Below, piece after piece: positions 53,866-62,937 of a stretch of DNA of 64,000 bases. The DNA is taken from the NCBI GenBank assembly GCA_964342575.1, contig CAYFGZ010000005.1, forward strand, positions 1 to 64,000. Direction: 5' to 3'. The notes beneath the pieces were generated by a model. It worked only from the letters and a program-made list of their open reading frames with translations. It was not told the origin of the DNA and ran no database searches. The position numbers and the translations under genes are program-made. The DNA comes from GCA-002701455 sp964342575. GTDB taxonomy: Bacteria > Pseudomonadota > Alphaproteobacteria > Thalassobaculales > Thalassobaculaceae. Positions within the stretch are counted from its first letter, which is position 1; the number at the start of each line of letters is the position of its first letter.

Positions 53866-55494
53866 ATGATCCAGACGCAACCAACAGAGTTCGGTTTATT
53901 TGACTATATCGTGGTTGGAGCCGGGACGGCTGGGTGTTTATTGGCAAATAGATTGTCTAAAAATTCCAAAAACAAAGTTTTACTTTTGGAGGCGGGTGGA
54001 AAGGATGACTATTTCTGGATTAAGGTTCCAGTTGGCTATCTATTTACCATGAATAATCCAAAAACCGATTGGTGCATGATGACCTCACCTTCAGAAGGGC
54101 TTAATGGCAGGGCTCTTAACTATCCACGGGGAAAGGTTCTCGGAGGATGCTCATCTATCAACGGTATGATATATATGCGGGGCCAGGCGGCGGATTATGA
54201 TCATTGGCGTCAATTAGGAAATGCTGGCTGGGGGTGGGAAGATACTCTTAAATATTTTAAAAAGTCCGAGGGACGTATTCTAGGTGGAGATGAATTTCAT
54301 GGTACGGAAGGAGAGTGGCGGGTAGAAGAACAGCGACTTTCATGGGAAATATTGGACGCCTTTCAAGAGGCTGCTGCCCAAACTGGCATCCCAAAAATAG
54401 ATGACTTTAACCGCGGAAATAATGAAGGTTGTGGCTACTTTGAAGTTAACCAAAATAGGGGAGTTCGTTGGAGTGCAGCTGACGCTTTTTTAAATCCGAT
54501 TAAGTCGCGCCCAAATTTAAAAATTCTGACGGGTGCTCACGTTGAAAAACTGCGCTTTGATGGCGCTAAAGTAACTGCAATAGAATTTTTACTAAATGGT
54601 ATGAAGAGTTTAGCGTCAATTGGAAAGGAAGTGATTTTGTCCTCTGGAGCTATTGGTTCTCCTCAAATACTTCAATTATCTGGTGTTGGACCGGGAAGCA
54701 TCTTGCAGACTTTTGGAATACCGGTTGTAAAAGGCCTTTCAGGGGTAGGGGAAAATCTTCAGGATCACCTGCAAATGCGTCTTGTATTTAGGGTGAAGAA
54801 TACCAAAACGTTAAACTTAAGGGCAAATAGTATATTCGGTCGAATAGGAATGGGGATGGAGTACTTTTTCTTTAAGCGAGGACCTATGACCATGGCGCCA
54901 AGTCAACTTGGTGGATTCGCAAAATCGGATGCGCAAAAGGATACTGCTGATCTGCAATACCATATTCAACCATTATCAACCGAAAAACTTGGAGACCCTT
55001 TGCATCCGTTCGAAGCGTTTACTGCTTCAGTGTGTAACCTACGACCACAAAGCAGAGGTCACGTTCGGATTCAATCATTGGATGCTCGGATAGCACCTAT
55101 AATTCAACCGGACTATTTAAAGGAGCCAGAAGATCGAAAAGTAGCCGCAGATGCTATTAAACTAACTCGAAGAATTGTAGCCGCTCCAGCTATGCAAAAA
55201 TTTGAGCCTGAAGAATTTAAACCTGGAGAACAATATTCTTCGGACGAGGAATTAGCTCGTGAAGCCGGAAATATAGGAACCACAATATTCCATCCTGTTG
55301 GAACGTGCAAAATGGGACCACAGGCTGATGGCGCTTCCGTTGTGAATGATAGGTTAAAAGTACACGGCTTAGACGGCATTAGGGTGGTGGATGCTTCCAT
55401 TATGCCGACAATAACATCTGGAAACACCAACTCCCCGACCCTTATGATAGCTGAAAAGGCGTCTGAAATGATTTTAGAAGATTCAAAATCCTAG
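53866..55494 (+). CDS. GMC-family FAD alcohol dehydrogenase/oxidase
   Basis: FAD-dependent alcohol oxidoreductase of the glucose-methanol-choline family, 542 aa. The FAD fold is DYIVVGAGTAGCLLANRLS (residue 13). Also present are the GMC signature PRGKVLGGCSSINGMIYMRG (about residue 85) and second signature GAIGSPQILQLSGVG near residue 263. The catalytic C-terminal His lies in FHPVGTCKMGP (about 473), with a later Asn in SGNTNSPT. It resembles choline-dehydrogenase-like enzymes, but substrates range widely. A lactone or sugar acid route with the adjacent SMP-30 protein is plausible. Confidence 0.93.
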   Translation: MIQTQPTEFGLFDYIVVGAGTAGCLLANRLSKNSKNKVLLLEAGGKDDYFWIKVPVGYLFTMNNPKTDWCMMTSPSEGLNGRALNYPRGKVLGGCSSINGMIYMRGQAADYDHWRQLGNAGWGWEDTLKYFKKSEGRILGGDEFHGTEGEWRVEEQRLSWEILDAFQEAAAQTGIPKIDDFNRGNNEGCGYFEVNQNRGVRWSAADAFLNPIKSRPNLKILTGAHVEKLRFDGAKVTAIEFLLNGMKSLASIGKEVILSSGAIGSPQILQLSGVGPGSILQTFGIPVVKGLSGVGENLQDHLQMRLVFRVKNTKTLNLRANSIFGRIGMGMEYFFFKRGPMTMAPSQLGGFAKSDAQKDTADLQYHIQPLSTEKLGDPLHPFEAFTASVCNLRPQSRGHVRIQSLDARIAPIIQPDYLKEPEDRKVAADAIKLTRRIVAAPAMQKFEPEEFKPGEQYSSDEELAREAGNIGTTIFHPVGTCKMGPQADGASVVNDRLKVHGLDGIRVVDASIMPTITSGNTNSPTLMIAEKASEMILEDSKS

Positions 55495-55605
55495 ATATGT
55501 GTTCTACGGTAGCCTTAACCTATTGCCATAATTTAGCTAGTGTTACATTTCGATATTAGTTGTCTTTAGTGTTTGAGAGACTTGTTGTTAATAACGGAGT
55601 TTTAC

Positions 55606-56538
55606 ATGTCTTTATATTCACCACCGACGGATATTAGTACAGAAGTGTTTGCACGAGTTCCAGAAAGATTGAGAAGACCTGGAGGTCGCCCTAGTTGGGG
55701 GGAGGCTAATCGTCCTGGACATGATATCGACTGTTTTCTTGAAGGGCCGAGTTTTGATCGGGCGGGAAATCTATATGTCGTTAATATTCCTTATGGCGAG
55801 ATATTCCGGATGAAGCCGGGAGGCGAATTCGATGTAGTTGCTCAATATGACGGTTGGCCAAACGGGTTAAAGGTTGATCAAAATGGGAACTTAATTGTCG
55901 CTGATTACAAGCGAGGTATTCTTAGAGTCGACCCGGAAACTGGTGAAGTTGAAACAATTGTTGATCATCGATGGTCGGAAGGTTTTCGCGGATGTAATGA
56001 TCTTCATCTTGCGTCCAATGGTGATATTTATTTCACTGACCAAGGACAGACGGGAATGCATGACCAAACTGGCCGGGTATATCGCTATACCAAAAAAGGA
56101 GTACTCCAACTATTAGTTGGAAATGGACCCAGCCCAAATGGGCTTGTGCTGAATCCCGATGAGACAGTGTTATATGTGGGGATGACTCGTGGTAACGCAG
56201 CGTGGCGTGTTCCCTTACTCTCAGATGGTTTTACAAGTAAGGTCAGTATATATATTCAATTGTCGGGGGGACATGGAGGGCCTGATGGCTTGGCTATGGA
56301 TGAAAATGGAGGGCTGCTGATATGTCACGCGGGCCTTGGTAGCGTCTGGCATTTCGATAGTCTGGGACAGCCGCTGCATCGTATTCGTTCATGTGAAGGA
56401 CTAATGACGACAAATATGGTCTTTGGGGGGGCAGATAATAGATTATTATTTATTACAGAGTCAGAAACAGGAACAATCCTCGTAGCCGAACTTCCAACAA
56501 AAGGGCAAGCGATGGAGTCGCATAAACAAGCTATTTAA
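55606..56538 (+). CDS. SMP-30/gluconolactonase-family lactonase
   Basis: Six-bladed beta-propeller hydrolase (310 aa from ATG 55606, preceded by GGAG). Blade repeats are visible as FDRAGNLYVVNIPYGEIFR (about residue 52), VDQNGNLIVADYKRGILRVD (about 90, abridged) and LASNGDIYFTDQGQTG (about 136). SPNGLVLNPDETVLYVG and GPDGLAMDENGGLLICH carry the Asn and Asp metal ligands of SMP-30 lactonases. An upstream ATG (55573) lacks a ribosome site. It follows the GMC dehydrogenase, a natural pair: oxidation to a lactone, then hydrolysis. Confidence 0.88.
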   Translation: MSLYSPPTDISTEVFARVPERLRRPGGRPSWGEANRPGHDIDCFLEGPSFDRAGNLYVVNIPYGEIFRMKPGGEFDVVAQYDGWPNGLKVDQNGNLIVADYKRGILRVDPETGEVETIVDHRWSEGFRGCNDLHLASNGDIYFTDQGQTGMHDQTGRVYRYTKKGVLQLLVGNGPSPNGLVLNPDETVLYVGMTRGNAAWRVPLLSDGFTSKVSIYIQLSGGHGGPDGLAMDENGGLLICHAGLGSVWHFDSLGQPLHRIRSCEGLMTTNMVFGGADNRLLFITESETGTILVAELPTKGQAMESHKQAI

Positions 56539-56655
56539 AGAAGCGAGACTTCTTTGAATAGCTTGATTTTATGTATTAGAGCTGTGTTTCATTTGCTGCA
56601 TATTTTGGCGTAAACTAACTACACACCCACTAAATTTAGGCTGTATTAATATATA
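56539..56655. other. Spacer before the candidate small RNA unit
   Basis: About 117 AT-rich bases following the SMP-30 gene. Short complementary segments AGAAG/CTTCTTTG-like repeats occur right after the stop (56536-56560, with AATAGCTTG echoing CAAGCTATT at 56527-56535), which could be a weak terminator for the SMP-30 transcript. Confidence 0.3.
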
Positions 56656-56684
56656 TTGTGGCCAACAGTTATTTATGCTACAAT
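56656..56684 (+). promoter_or_regulatory. Strong sigma70-type promoter for candidate small RNA
   Basis: TTGTGG (56656-56661) and TACAAT (56679-56684) are separated by 17 bases, the ideal spacing, with a 5/6 match at -10. The predicted transcription start is near 56691, directly ahead of the structured segment. Confidence 0.55.
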
Positions 56685-56690
56685 ATAGAG

Positions 56691-56867
56691 GATTTTGGTA
56701 TAAGGCCGCCGAAATTCTTCCCTCGATGTGTTGGGAACTTAAGGCCTTGTCGGGACCGGTATCCTCCCATATCCGTTCCCGAACCCTGTGAAGCAATATA
56801 GGGCGATGAAAGTTAATCGCTCATTCTTTAAGGGGCGCAGCGTTTTTAACTAGCGCCCCTTTTTTTT
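56691..56867 (+). ncRNA. Candidate structured RNA (~177 nt), class unassigned
   Basis: Between a good promoter and a strong intrinsic terminator lies a non-coding, GC-richer segment with ordered pairings. AAGGCC (56702-56707) pairs with GGCCTT (56743-56748), enclosing TTCCC/GGGAA. TCGGGA (56750-56755) pairs with TCCCGA (56777-56782), with CGGTAT/ATATCCG inside. CCCTGT (56784-56789) pairs with ATAGGG (56798-56803). CGAT pairs with ATCG (56804-56819). The terminator stem then follows. It does not match SRP RNA, RNase P RNA or tmRNA by their conserved cores, and lacks the long closing stem of 6S RNA. It could be a trans-acting sRNA, or a leader/attenuator for the RidA gene 87 bases downstream. 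Confidence 0.5.
56830..56867 (+). terminator. Rho-independent terminator
   Basis: AAGGGGCGC pairs perfectly with GCGCCCCTT across a 14-base loop, and eight T residues (56860-56867) follow. This is the clearest intrinsic terminator in the window. It ends the candidate RNA and lies 86 bases before a RidA-family start. Confidence 0.88.
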
Positions 56868-56953
56868 CCGATTAAAAATGTGGTAGCCAACTAGCCTTTG
56901 GTGGAGAAATTATATAAATTTTCGTATATGCTAGTAATTTTGGGAGTTCATTT

Positions 56954-57421
56954 ATGGCAAATGGAATCGAGAAGAGATTGATTGAGCTGGAGATTGAATT
57001 ACCGGCTGCTGCGGCTCCTGCAGCCAATTATGTTCCTTATGTGGTTTCGGGAAGCCAAATTTTTATTGCAGGACAGGTTCCTTTCTGGAATGGAGAACTG
57101 AAGGGAATAGGGAAATTAGGTCTTAATATGTCAACGGATGATGGATCAAGAATAGCTAGGATTTGCGGTTTGAATTTGCTAGCCCAGGCTCGTGCCGCTT
57201 GCGATGGAGATTTGGATAGGATTTCTAGAGTAGTTAGGCTCGGTGGTTTTGTTAACTGCGTTGACGACTTCGCAGAGCACCCAGAGGTTGTAAATGGCGC
57301 ATCTGATTTGATGGTGGATGTATTCGGAGAAAGCGGCCGACATGCCCGCTTTGCTGTCGGGGTTAACTCACTTCCTAGGGGGGTTGCAGTAGAAGTTGAT
57401 GGTGTCTTTGCATTTGATTAG
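56954..57421 (+). CDS. RidA-family protein, third copy
   Basis: A 155-aa RidA-superfamily protein, clearly similar in layout to the copy at 9677: it opens IEKRLIELEIELPAAAAPAANY, has IFIAGQVPFWNGELKGIGKLG near residue 36, and ends VAVEVDGVFAFD. The Arg of HARFAVGVNSLP is conserved. The start ATG 56954 follows GGGAG. It lies downstream of the terminator of the structured RNA candidate and 43 bases before the DUF482 acyltransferase, so it may be co-transcribed with the latter. Confidence 0.87.
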   Translation: MANGIEKRLIELEIELPAAAAPAANYVPYVVSGSQIFIAGQVPFWNGELKGIGKLGLNMSTDDGSRIARICGLNLLAQARAACDGDLDRISRVVRLGGFVNCVDDFAEHPEVVNGASDLMVDVFGESGRHARFAVGVNSLPRGVAVEVDGVFAFD

Positions 57422-57463
57422 TTTCGTGGTTAAAATCCATGTCCAGTAAAATAGGCTTACCTC

Positions 57464-58636
57464 ATGGCCACAAAAGTTACCAGGAATGATCATCCGCAAA
57501 GGTTGAGATTGATTGGCTCGATAAACGAGGTCTCAAAAGACCAATGGGATAGTTGCGCTGGAGAGGAAAACCCGTTCTTATCGCATGATTTTTTATCTAT
57601 ACTTGAAGACTCAGGGTCTGTTTGCGCGAAGACTGGTTGGTTACCGCAGCACTTAGTTTATGAGGATAGGAATGGCACTTTGCTTGGGGCAGTGCCGCTA
57701 TACCTTAAAGGTCACTCTTATGGAGAATATGTTTTCGATTGGGGTTGGGCAGATGCTTTCGAGCGCGCTGGCCATCAATATTTCCCAAAACTCTTGTCAG
57801 CCGTGCCATTTACTCCTGTAACGTGTTCTAAGTTGTTGACCAGGCCCGGTGAAAATAGAAGCAAATTAAACCAGATATTGATTGCTGGGCTGGTATCGGC
57901 GACGGAACAGCTAAAGGTTTCTTCTTTGCATGTAAACTTCCTATTACCGAACGAAAGTGAACTGCTTGGGCGAACAAAATTCCTAACGAGAAATGGTCTC
58001 CAATATCACTGGTGTAATGCCAACTACGCGTCGTTCGACGAGTTTTTGTCCCATTTAAATTCGCGGAAGAGAAAAAATATTAGAAAGGAACGTCGAGCTG
58101 CTGCTGCCCATGGTGTGACTATTTCCGCGTTGACTGCAGAGGAAATTGAGGAGCGTCATTGGGACGCTTTTTATAGTTTCTATATAGATACGTCGGATAG
58201 AAAATGGGGTGGTGCCTATTTAAATAAGCAGTTTTTTAGATTACTTGGTAAAAAAATGGCGGACAAAGTTTTGTTGATAATGGCGGAATATGATGGTGTG
58301 CCTGTTGGCGGGGCCCTAAATTTTATAGGAAAAGATACTTTATACGGCCGGAATTGGGGCTGCACTAGTGATTTTAAATTTTTGCACTTCGAGGCTTGTT
58401 ATTATCAGGCAATTGATTTTGCGATTAAAAAGGGGTTACGTAGAGTAGAAGCGGGGGCGCAAGGTAATCACAAATTTCAGAGAGGATATTTGCCCAAACT
58501 GACACATAGTAGTCATTACATCGTGGATGCTGGATTTCGAGAGGCTGTTGCCGAATTCTTGATGAAGGAACGCGAGCACATAGTTTTGGAGAGAAATGCC
58601 CTAGAAAAGATGTCTCCGTTTAAACAGGAGTCATAG
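57464..58636 (+). CDS. DUF482/COG3146 GNAT-like acyltransferase
   Basis: A 390-aa predicted N-acyltransferase of the DUF482 (peptidogalycan biosynthesis/FemAB-like GNAT) family. Diagnostic blocks are NPFLSHDFLSILEDSGSV (about residue 30), GAVPLYLKGHSYGEYVFDWGWADAF (abridged; about 78), LNSRKRKNIRKERR near residue 197 and GAQGNHKFQRGYLPKLTHS near residue 340. Length is typical. It is often encoded next to RidA-like genes in alphaproteobacteria, as here. The substrate is unknown. No signal peptide. Confidence 0.88.
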   Translation: MATKVTRNDHPQRLRLIGSINEVSKDQWDSCAGEENPFLSHDFLSILEDSGSVCAKTGWLPQHLVYEDRNGTLLGAVPLYLKGHSYGEYVFDWGWADAFERAGHQYFPKLLSAVPFTPVTCSKLLTRPGENRSKLNQILIAGLVSATEQLKVSSLHVNFLLPNESELLGRTKFLTRNGLQYHWCNANYASFDEFLSHLNSRKRKNIRKERRAAAAHGVTISALTAEEIEERHWDAFYSFYIDTSDRKWGGAYLNKQFFRLLGKKMADKVLLIMAEYDGVPVGGALNFIGKDTLYGRNWGCTSDFKFLHFEACYYQAIDFAIKKGLRRVEAGAQGNHKFQRGYLPKLTHSSHYIVDAGFREAVAEFLMKEREHIVLERNALEKMSPFKQES

Positions 58637-58684
58637 CCTAGCCCCTTAACTTTGTCGCTGCTTCGTCTGTGGCAATAGGCTTAG

Positions 58685-61021
58685 TTATTTAGCAAGAGCT
58701 TTGGGCCGAATTCTTTTCCTCCGAAGTGGTTTTTCACGAGTCGGGTTGGTTTTTTTCTCGAGCTTCTGAATTGGCTTGCATTCGAAGAAAAGTTCTCCTT
58801 TCCGAAGCGTTATTTTAACCACTCCGCCTTCCGTGAGGTTCCCAAATAATAATTCTTCTGCTAGGGGCTTTTTTATATGCTCCTGTACGACCCGAGCTAA
58901 CGGGCGAGCGCCAAAGTTTTTGTCATAGCCTTTTTTTCCTAGCCAGTCACGGGCATCTTCGCCGATCTCAAAAGTCACATTCCGGTCTTCTAGCTGCGCT
59001 TCCAACTGCATAATAAATTTTTCTACTACCCTTGATATTATTTCCATAGATAGTCCCGAAAAGCCAATTACCGCGTCTAAGCGATTACGGAACTCAGGGG
59101 TAAACATACGGTTAATAGCTTCAGCGTCGTCTCCAACTCTCTCGGTTCTTCCAAAACCGATAGCTTCCTTGGCCAAATCTGATGCTCCTGCGTTTGTAGT
59201 CATTATGAGAATAACATTTCGGAAATCGACGGTTTTTCCATTGTGATCCGTCATTTTACCGTGATCCATTACCTGGAGTAGTATATTGAACAGGTCCGGA
59301 TGCGCTTTTTCTATTTCGTCAAGCAATAAGACGCAATGTGGGTGTTGATCCACAGAATCTGTTAATAATCCTCCTTGATCGAAGCCAACATAGCCGGGGG
59401 GAGCCCCTATTAGACGAGATACACTGTGTCGTTCCATGTATTCTGACATATCGAACCTAATAAGTTCAACTCCGAGTACTATTGAAAGTTGACGGGCTAC
59501 TTCCGTTTTCCCGACCCCAGTAGGCCCTGAGAACAGGTAATTTCCGATTGGTTTTTCCGGTTCCCTCAAGCCCGCTCGGGATAGTTTTATCGCACTGGCC
59601 AGTGCATGAATGGCTTTATCTTGGCCAAAAACAACACGTTGGAGATCCCTCTCCAAATTCATTAATGTAGTTTTGTCACTTGTAGAGACGCTCTTTGGCG
59701 GGATTCGTGCGATCTTAGCCACTACTTCTTCAACATCCCTTACGTTTATAGTTTTTTTCCTTCGTGATGAGGGAAGCAGCATTTGAGCAGCTCCCACCTC
59801 GTCGATGACATCTATGGCTTTATCAGGAAGTTTCCTATCACCTATATACTTAGCTGATAGGTCGACAGCGCTTTTTAATGAGTCGAGAGTATATTTGACC
59901 CTGTGGTGCGCTTCATAATAAGGTTTCAATCCCTTCAATATTTTCACGCTGTCTTCGAGTGAAGGCTCATTTACGTCAATTTTTTGAAATCGTCTGACCA
60001 AAGCTCTATCTTTCTCAAAATGGCCACGATATTCTTTATAAGTTGTGGAGCCAATGCATCTGAGAACGCCGCCTTGGAGCGCTGGCTTCAGCAGGTTTGA
60101 CGCGTCCATTGCTCCTCCGGATGTGGCACCTGCGCCAATTACAGTATGAATTTCATCGATGAAAAGGATTGCATTGGGATTTTTTTCAATTTCAGATATT
60201 ACTGCTTTCAGGCGTTCTTCGAAATCCCCACGATAACGAGTGCCAGCAAGAAGAGAACCCATATCAAGGGAAAAAACTATGGCTTCAGCAAGAACATCGG
60301 GAACATTTTTTTCGGTGATCCGCTTTGCTAATCCCTCAGCTATAGCGGTTTTTCCGACGCCCGGGTCACCAACATAAAGCGGATTATTTTTTGTCCTACG
60401 ACAAAGTATTTGAATTGTTCGATCTACCTCGAACTCCCGCCCTATTAATGGATCGATGTGGCCGGATTTCGACTTTTCATTGAGATTTATACAATAGGCG
60501 TTAAGGGCTTCACCGCCACGCTTATTTTTGCCATCGGTTGTGTCTTCTTCTTCTGTTGACGAGGATCTGCTCGTATCTTTTTCGCCTGGGCGTTTTGCTA
60601 TGCCATGGGATATAAAATTAACAGCATCGAAACGTGACATTTCTTGTTCTTTTAGAAAATGAACAGCATAACTTTCTCTTTCTGAAAATAGGGCGACGAT
60701 GATATTTGCACCATTAACCTCTTTTCTGCCTGATGATTGAACATGAATAATAGCTCTTTGCACGACTCGTTGGAAACCTGCAGTCGGCTTCGCTTCCTCG
60801 TCGCCAGTTCCAATTAGATACTTTAATTCATCTACTATGTAATGGTTGAGTGTAGATGCTAAACTACCTATTTCTACGCCGCATGCATCTAACACTGCAA
60901 TCGCATCTTGATCATCTGTTAGAGCTAGAAGCAGGTGCTCCAGTGTAGCAAATTCATGCTTCTGTTCGGTTGCATAATCTAGTGCCTTATGTAGGGCATT
61001 CTCGAGGTTTTTTGAAAGCAT
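58685..61021 (-). CDS. clpA: ATP-dependent Clp protease ATPase subunit ClpA
   Basis: AAA+ unfoldase that feeds proteins to ClpP and cooperates with ClpS. The N-terminal Clp-N repeats (residues 1-145) precede two AAA modules: Walker A GDPGVGKTAIAEGLA with Walker B ILFIDEIHT, and Walker A GPTGVGKTEVARQLS (about residue 490) with VLLLDEIEKAHPD. The C-terminal region ends in a basic tail (REKPLRRKRIRPKALAK). The ATG at 61021 (MLSKNLENAL) matches the family start; the frame extends upstream to 61075 only by running into clpS. About 778 aa. Four bases separate it from clpS. Confidence 0.95.
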   Translation of the reverse strand: MLSKNLENALHKALDYATEQKHEFATLEHLLLALTDDQDAIAVLDACGVEIGSLASTLNHYIVDELKYLIGTGDEEAKPTAGFQRVVQRAIIHVQSSGRKEVNGANIIVALFSERESYAVHFLKEQEMSRFDAVNFISHGIAKRPGEKDTSRSSSTEEEDTTDGKNKRGGEALNAYCINLNEKSKSGHIDPLIGREFEVDRTIQILCRRTKNNPLYVGDPGVGKTAIAEGLAKRITEKNVPDVLAEAIVFSLDMGSLLAGTRYRGDFEERLKAVISEIEKNPNAILFIDEIHTVIGAGATSGGAMDASNLLKPALQGGVLRCIGSTTYKEYRGHFEKDRALVRRFQKIDVNEPSLEDSVKILKGLKPYYEAHHRVKYTLDSLKSAVDLSAKYIGDRKLPDKAIDVIDEVGAAQMLLPSSRRKKTINVRDVEEVVAKIARIPPKSVSTSDKTTLMNLERDLQRVVFGQDKAIHALASAIKLSRAGLREPEKPIGNYLFSGPTGVGKTEVARQLSIVLGVELIRFDMSEYMERHSVSRLIGAPPGYVGFDQGGLLTDSVDQHPHCVLLLDEIEKAHPDLFNILLQVMDHGKMTDHNGKTVDFRNVILIMTTNAGASDLAKEAIGFGRTERVGDDAEAINRMFTPEFRNRLDAVIGFSGLSMEIISRVVEKFIMQLEAQLEDRNVTFEIGEDARDWLGKKGYDKNFGARPLARVVQEHIKKPLAEELLFGNLTEGGVVKITLRKGELFFECKPIQKLEKKTNPTREKPLRRKRIRPKALAK

Positions 61022-61025
61022 TGAC

Positions 61026-61355
61026 CTACGCCTTTTCAATGGTGCATTGCAGAGGGTGCTGGTTTTGTCGTGCACAATCCATCACCTGCATTACTTTAGT
61101 CTCTGCTATCTCGTATGAAAATATGCCACAAACGCCAACACCACGTTGATGCACGTGGAGCATTATTTTTGTTGCCTCGTCACGTGATTTGGAAAAAAAT
61201 CTTTCTAGTATATGAACGACAAACTCCATCGGAGTATAATCATCATTAAGCATGACGACCTTGTACATAGACGGTTTCTTAGTCTTGGGTTTAGCTTTTT
61301 CAATTACCCCAATATCTGCGTCTGATCCATCTTGGTTCTGTCGTTTGTTACCCAT
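61026..61355 (-). CDS. clpS: ATP-dependent Clp protease adaptor ClpS
   Basis: N-end-rule adaptor that delivers proteins with destabilising N-termini to ClpA. The conserved fold is plain: YKVVMLNDDYTPMEFVVHIL (about residue 31) with the NDDYTPMEFV substrate pocket, then a helix with HVHQRGVGVCGIFSYEIAETK near residue 65 (abridged). Residues 1-28 are a charged flexible N-terminal tail. Length 109 aa is typical. It is the first gene of clpS-clpA; the promoter should lie in 61356-61685. Confidence 0.95.
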   Translation of the reverse strand: MGNKRQNQDGSDADIGVIEKAKPKTKKPSMYKVVMLNDDYTPMEFVVHILERFFSKSRDEATKIMLHVHQRGVGVCGIFSYEIAETKVMQVMDCARQNQHPLQCTIEKA

Positions 61356-61685
61356 ACATGTTCCCCGATCAAGGAATGGCCGATGTTGTTATATGAGGCA
61401 ATAGAAATGGTATTGACTAATCATCATAACAATAAAAATCTAAGGGGCTGGTAATTTTGCGTCAACTGGAAACTAGCAGACAAAGTGTTCCTTTTAATAT
61501 TAAATAGTTTTAGTGGCTTGGTATGGAGTAAATACGGTGAAGACTAGGATATTTTTTGTGTAACGTTATATAGCTACATTAAAGGAAACAAAATACTTCG
61601 TTTTTACAACGAGTTATAGACATTAGCTAAGATATAGATTAATATATGATTCGCGTTTAATGAATTACGAAATTGGCGATTAAGA
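61356..61685. other. Divergent region clpS / D-Ala carboxypeptidase
   Basis: About 330 AT-rich bases with no coding frame. It should hold the clpS promoter leftward and the carboxypeptidase promoter rightward. I saw no stable hairpin. Confidence 0.35.
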
Positions 61686-62918
61686 TTGACTCACGGTACT
61701 TTAAATATAGTCCTTCGTCATATTAAGCTTTGTTCTATTTTTTTATTAAAAGGCTCATGCATTTTTGTTTTGAGTGGGTTTGTTGTGGGGATGATTTTTA
61801 CCACACCAGCTCAATCAAAATATGCTTCTTTGGTTGTGGATGCTGAGACCGGGATAGAATTGTATGCTCGTAACGCAGATACAAAAAATTTTCCTGCCTC
61901 GCTCACTAAGATCATGACTCTGTATATGATTTTTGACGCATTAGAGCGCCGAAAATGGAATCTTAAAACTCGTTTGAAGGTTTCTCGTCGGGCATCAAGA
62001 CAACCGCAAACTAGACTCGGCGTTAAACGAGGACGGACCATAAGCGTCCGAACGGCTATACTCGCCTTGATCACTCGGTCGGCCAATGATGTAGCTACCG
62101 TTGTGGCTGAAAATATGTCTGGATCTGAACGCGCATTTGCCCGAAAAATGACTGTGAAAGCAAGAAGTATTGGTATGAGGGCCACTACTTTCCGGAATGC
62201 TTCTGGTTTACCAAATAGGGGACAGTTGAGTACTGCTAGGGATATGGCCAAATTAGCCATATCCATTAGAAGAGATTTCCCACAGTTTTACCATTTTTTT
62301 AAAACAAAGAAATTTCGCTACAGAGGTAGAACTTTCCGAAACCATAACATGCTGCTTGGACGATATTCTGGTACTGATGGGATAAAGACAGGCTACACGA
62401 ATGCATCTGGCTATAATTTAGTTGCTTCGGTAAGGCGGAAAGGTCAGCACCTTATAGGGGTGGTATTTGGCGGGAGGACGGGACCTCGCCGAGACCGTCA
62501 CATGGTTAATCTTCTCGACAAAAGTTTTTGGAAACTGGATAGATTAGCAAAGTTATCTCCCCCTAAACCTAGGATTAATCCACTGGGAAAATCAATTTAT
62601 CTCTCAAGAAGTGACTTTTCTGAACGGTCAAGAAGCATTGGAGCAAATTGGGGTATCCAAGTTGGGGCTTACTCAAGTGACAAACCGGCACGTCTAATGA
62701 TCCAATTAGTGCGCAAACATTTAAAAATAGATAGTAAACTAATATATAATCGAGTGGAAAAGGTTGAAAGAACTCATGGAGTAATATTTCGTGCGCGACT
62801 ATTAGGTATGGGGGAAAGACAGGCTAGGAAAGCCTGTGCTAGTTTGGTTGTGAAGCACCTGCCCTGTGTACCGGTTCCAATGAATATAGAGTTAGCCCGG
62901 GCTCCTACTGCTCGATGA
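61686..62918 (+). CDS. D-alanyl-D-alanine carboxypeptidase with C-terminal SPOR domain
   Basis: Periplasmic low-molecular-mass penicillin-binding protein trimming stem peptides of peptidoglycan. A long hydrophobic N-terminal segment (about residues 20-43, ending TPAQSK) is the signal sequence or anchor. The three active-site motifs are SLTKIMT (Ser near 67), SAN in TRSANDVAT (about 127) and KTGYTNASG (about 232). A SPOR domain (about residues 325-405, GIQVGAYSSDKPARLMI) would target septal glycan. The TTG start at 61686 lacks a clear Shine-Dalgarno site. The arrangement is common in alphaproteobacteria. Confidence 0.9.
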   Translation: MTHGTLNIVLRHIKLCSIFLLKGSCIFVLSGFVVGMIFTTPAQSKYASLVVDAETGIELYARNADTKNFPASLTKIMTLYMIFDALERRKWNLKTRLKVSRRASRQPQTRLGVKRGRTISVRTAILALITRSANDVATVVAENMSGSERAFARKMTVKARSIGMRATTFRNASGLPNRGQLSTARDMAKLAISIRRDFPQFYHFFKTKKFRYRGRTFRNHNMLLGRYSGTDGIKTGYTNASGYNLVASVRRKGQHLIGVVFGGRTGPRRDRHMVNLLDKSFWKLDRLAKLSPPKPRINPLGKSIYLSRSDFSERSRSIGANWGIQVGAYSSDKPARLMIQLVRKHLKIDSKLIYNRVEKVERTHGVIFRARLLGMGERQARKACASLVVKHLPCVPVPMNIELARAPTAR

Positions 62919-62937
62919 ACCAAAGAAACTGTGAGTG

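Noticed and set aside
56569..56796. 75-codon minus-strand frame across the structured RNA
   Set aside because: It spans a promoter and several stable hairpins and has no ribosome site; the RNA explanation is better.
56691..56867. 6S RNA, SRP RNA, tmRNA or RNase P RNA identity for the structured segment
   Set aside because: No long closing stem with central bubble, no SRP apical-loop core, no tag-peptide region and no RNase P core motifs were seen; left unassigned.
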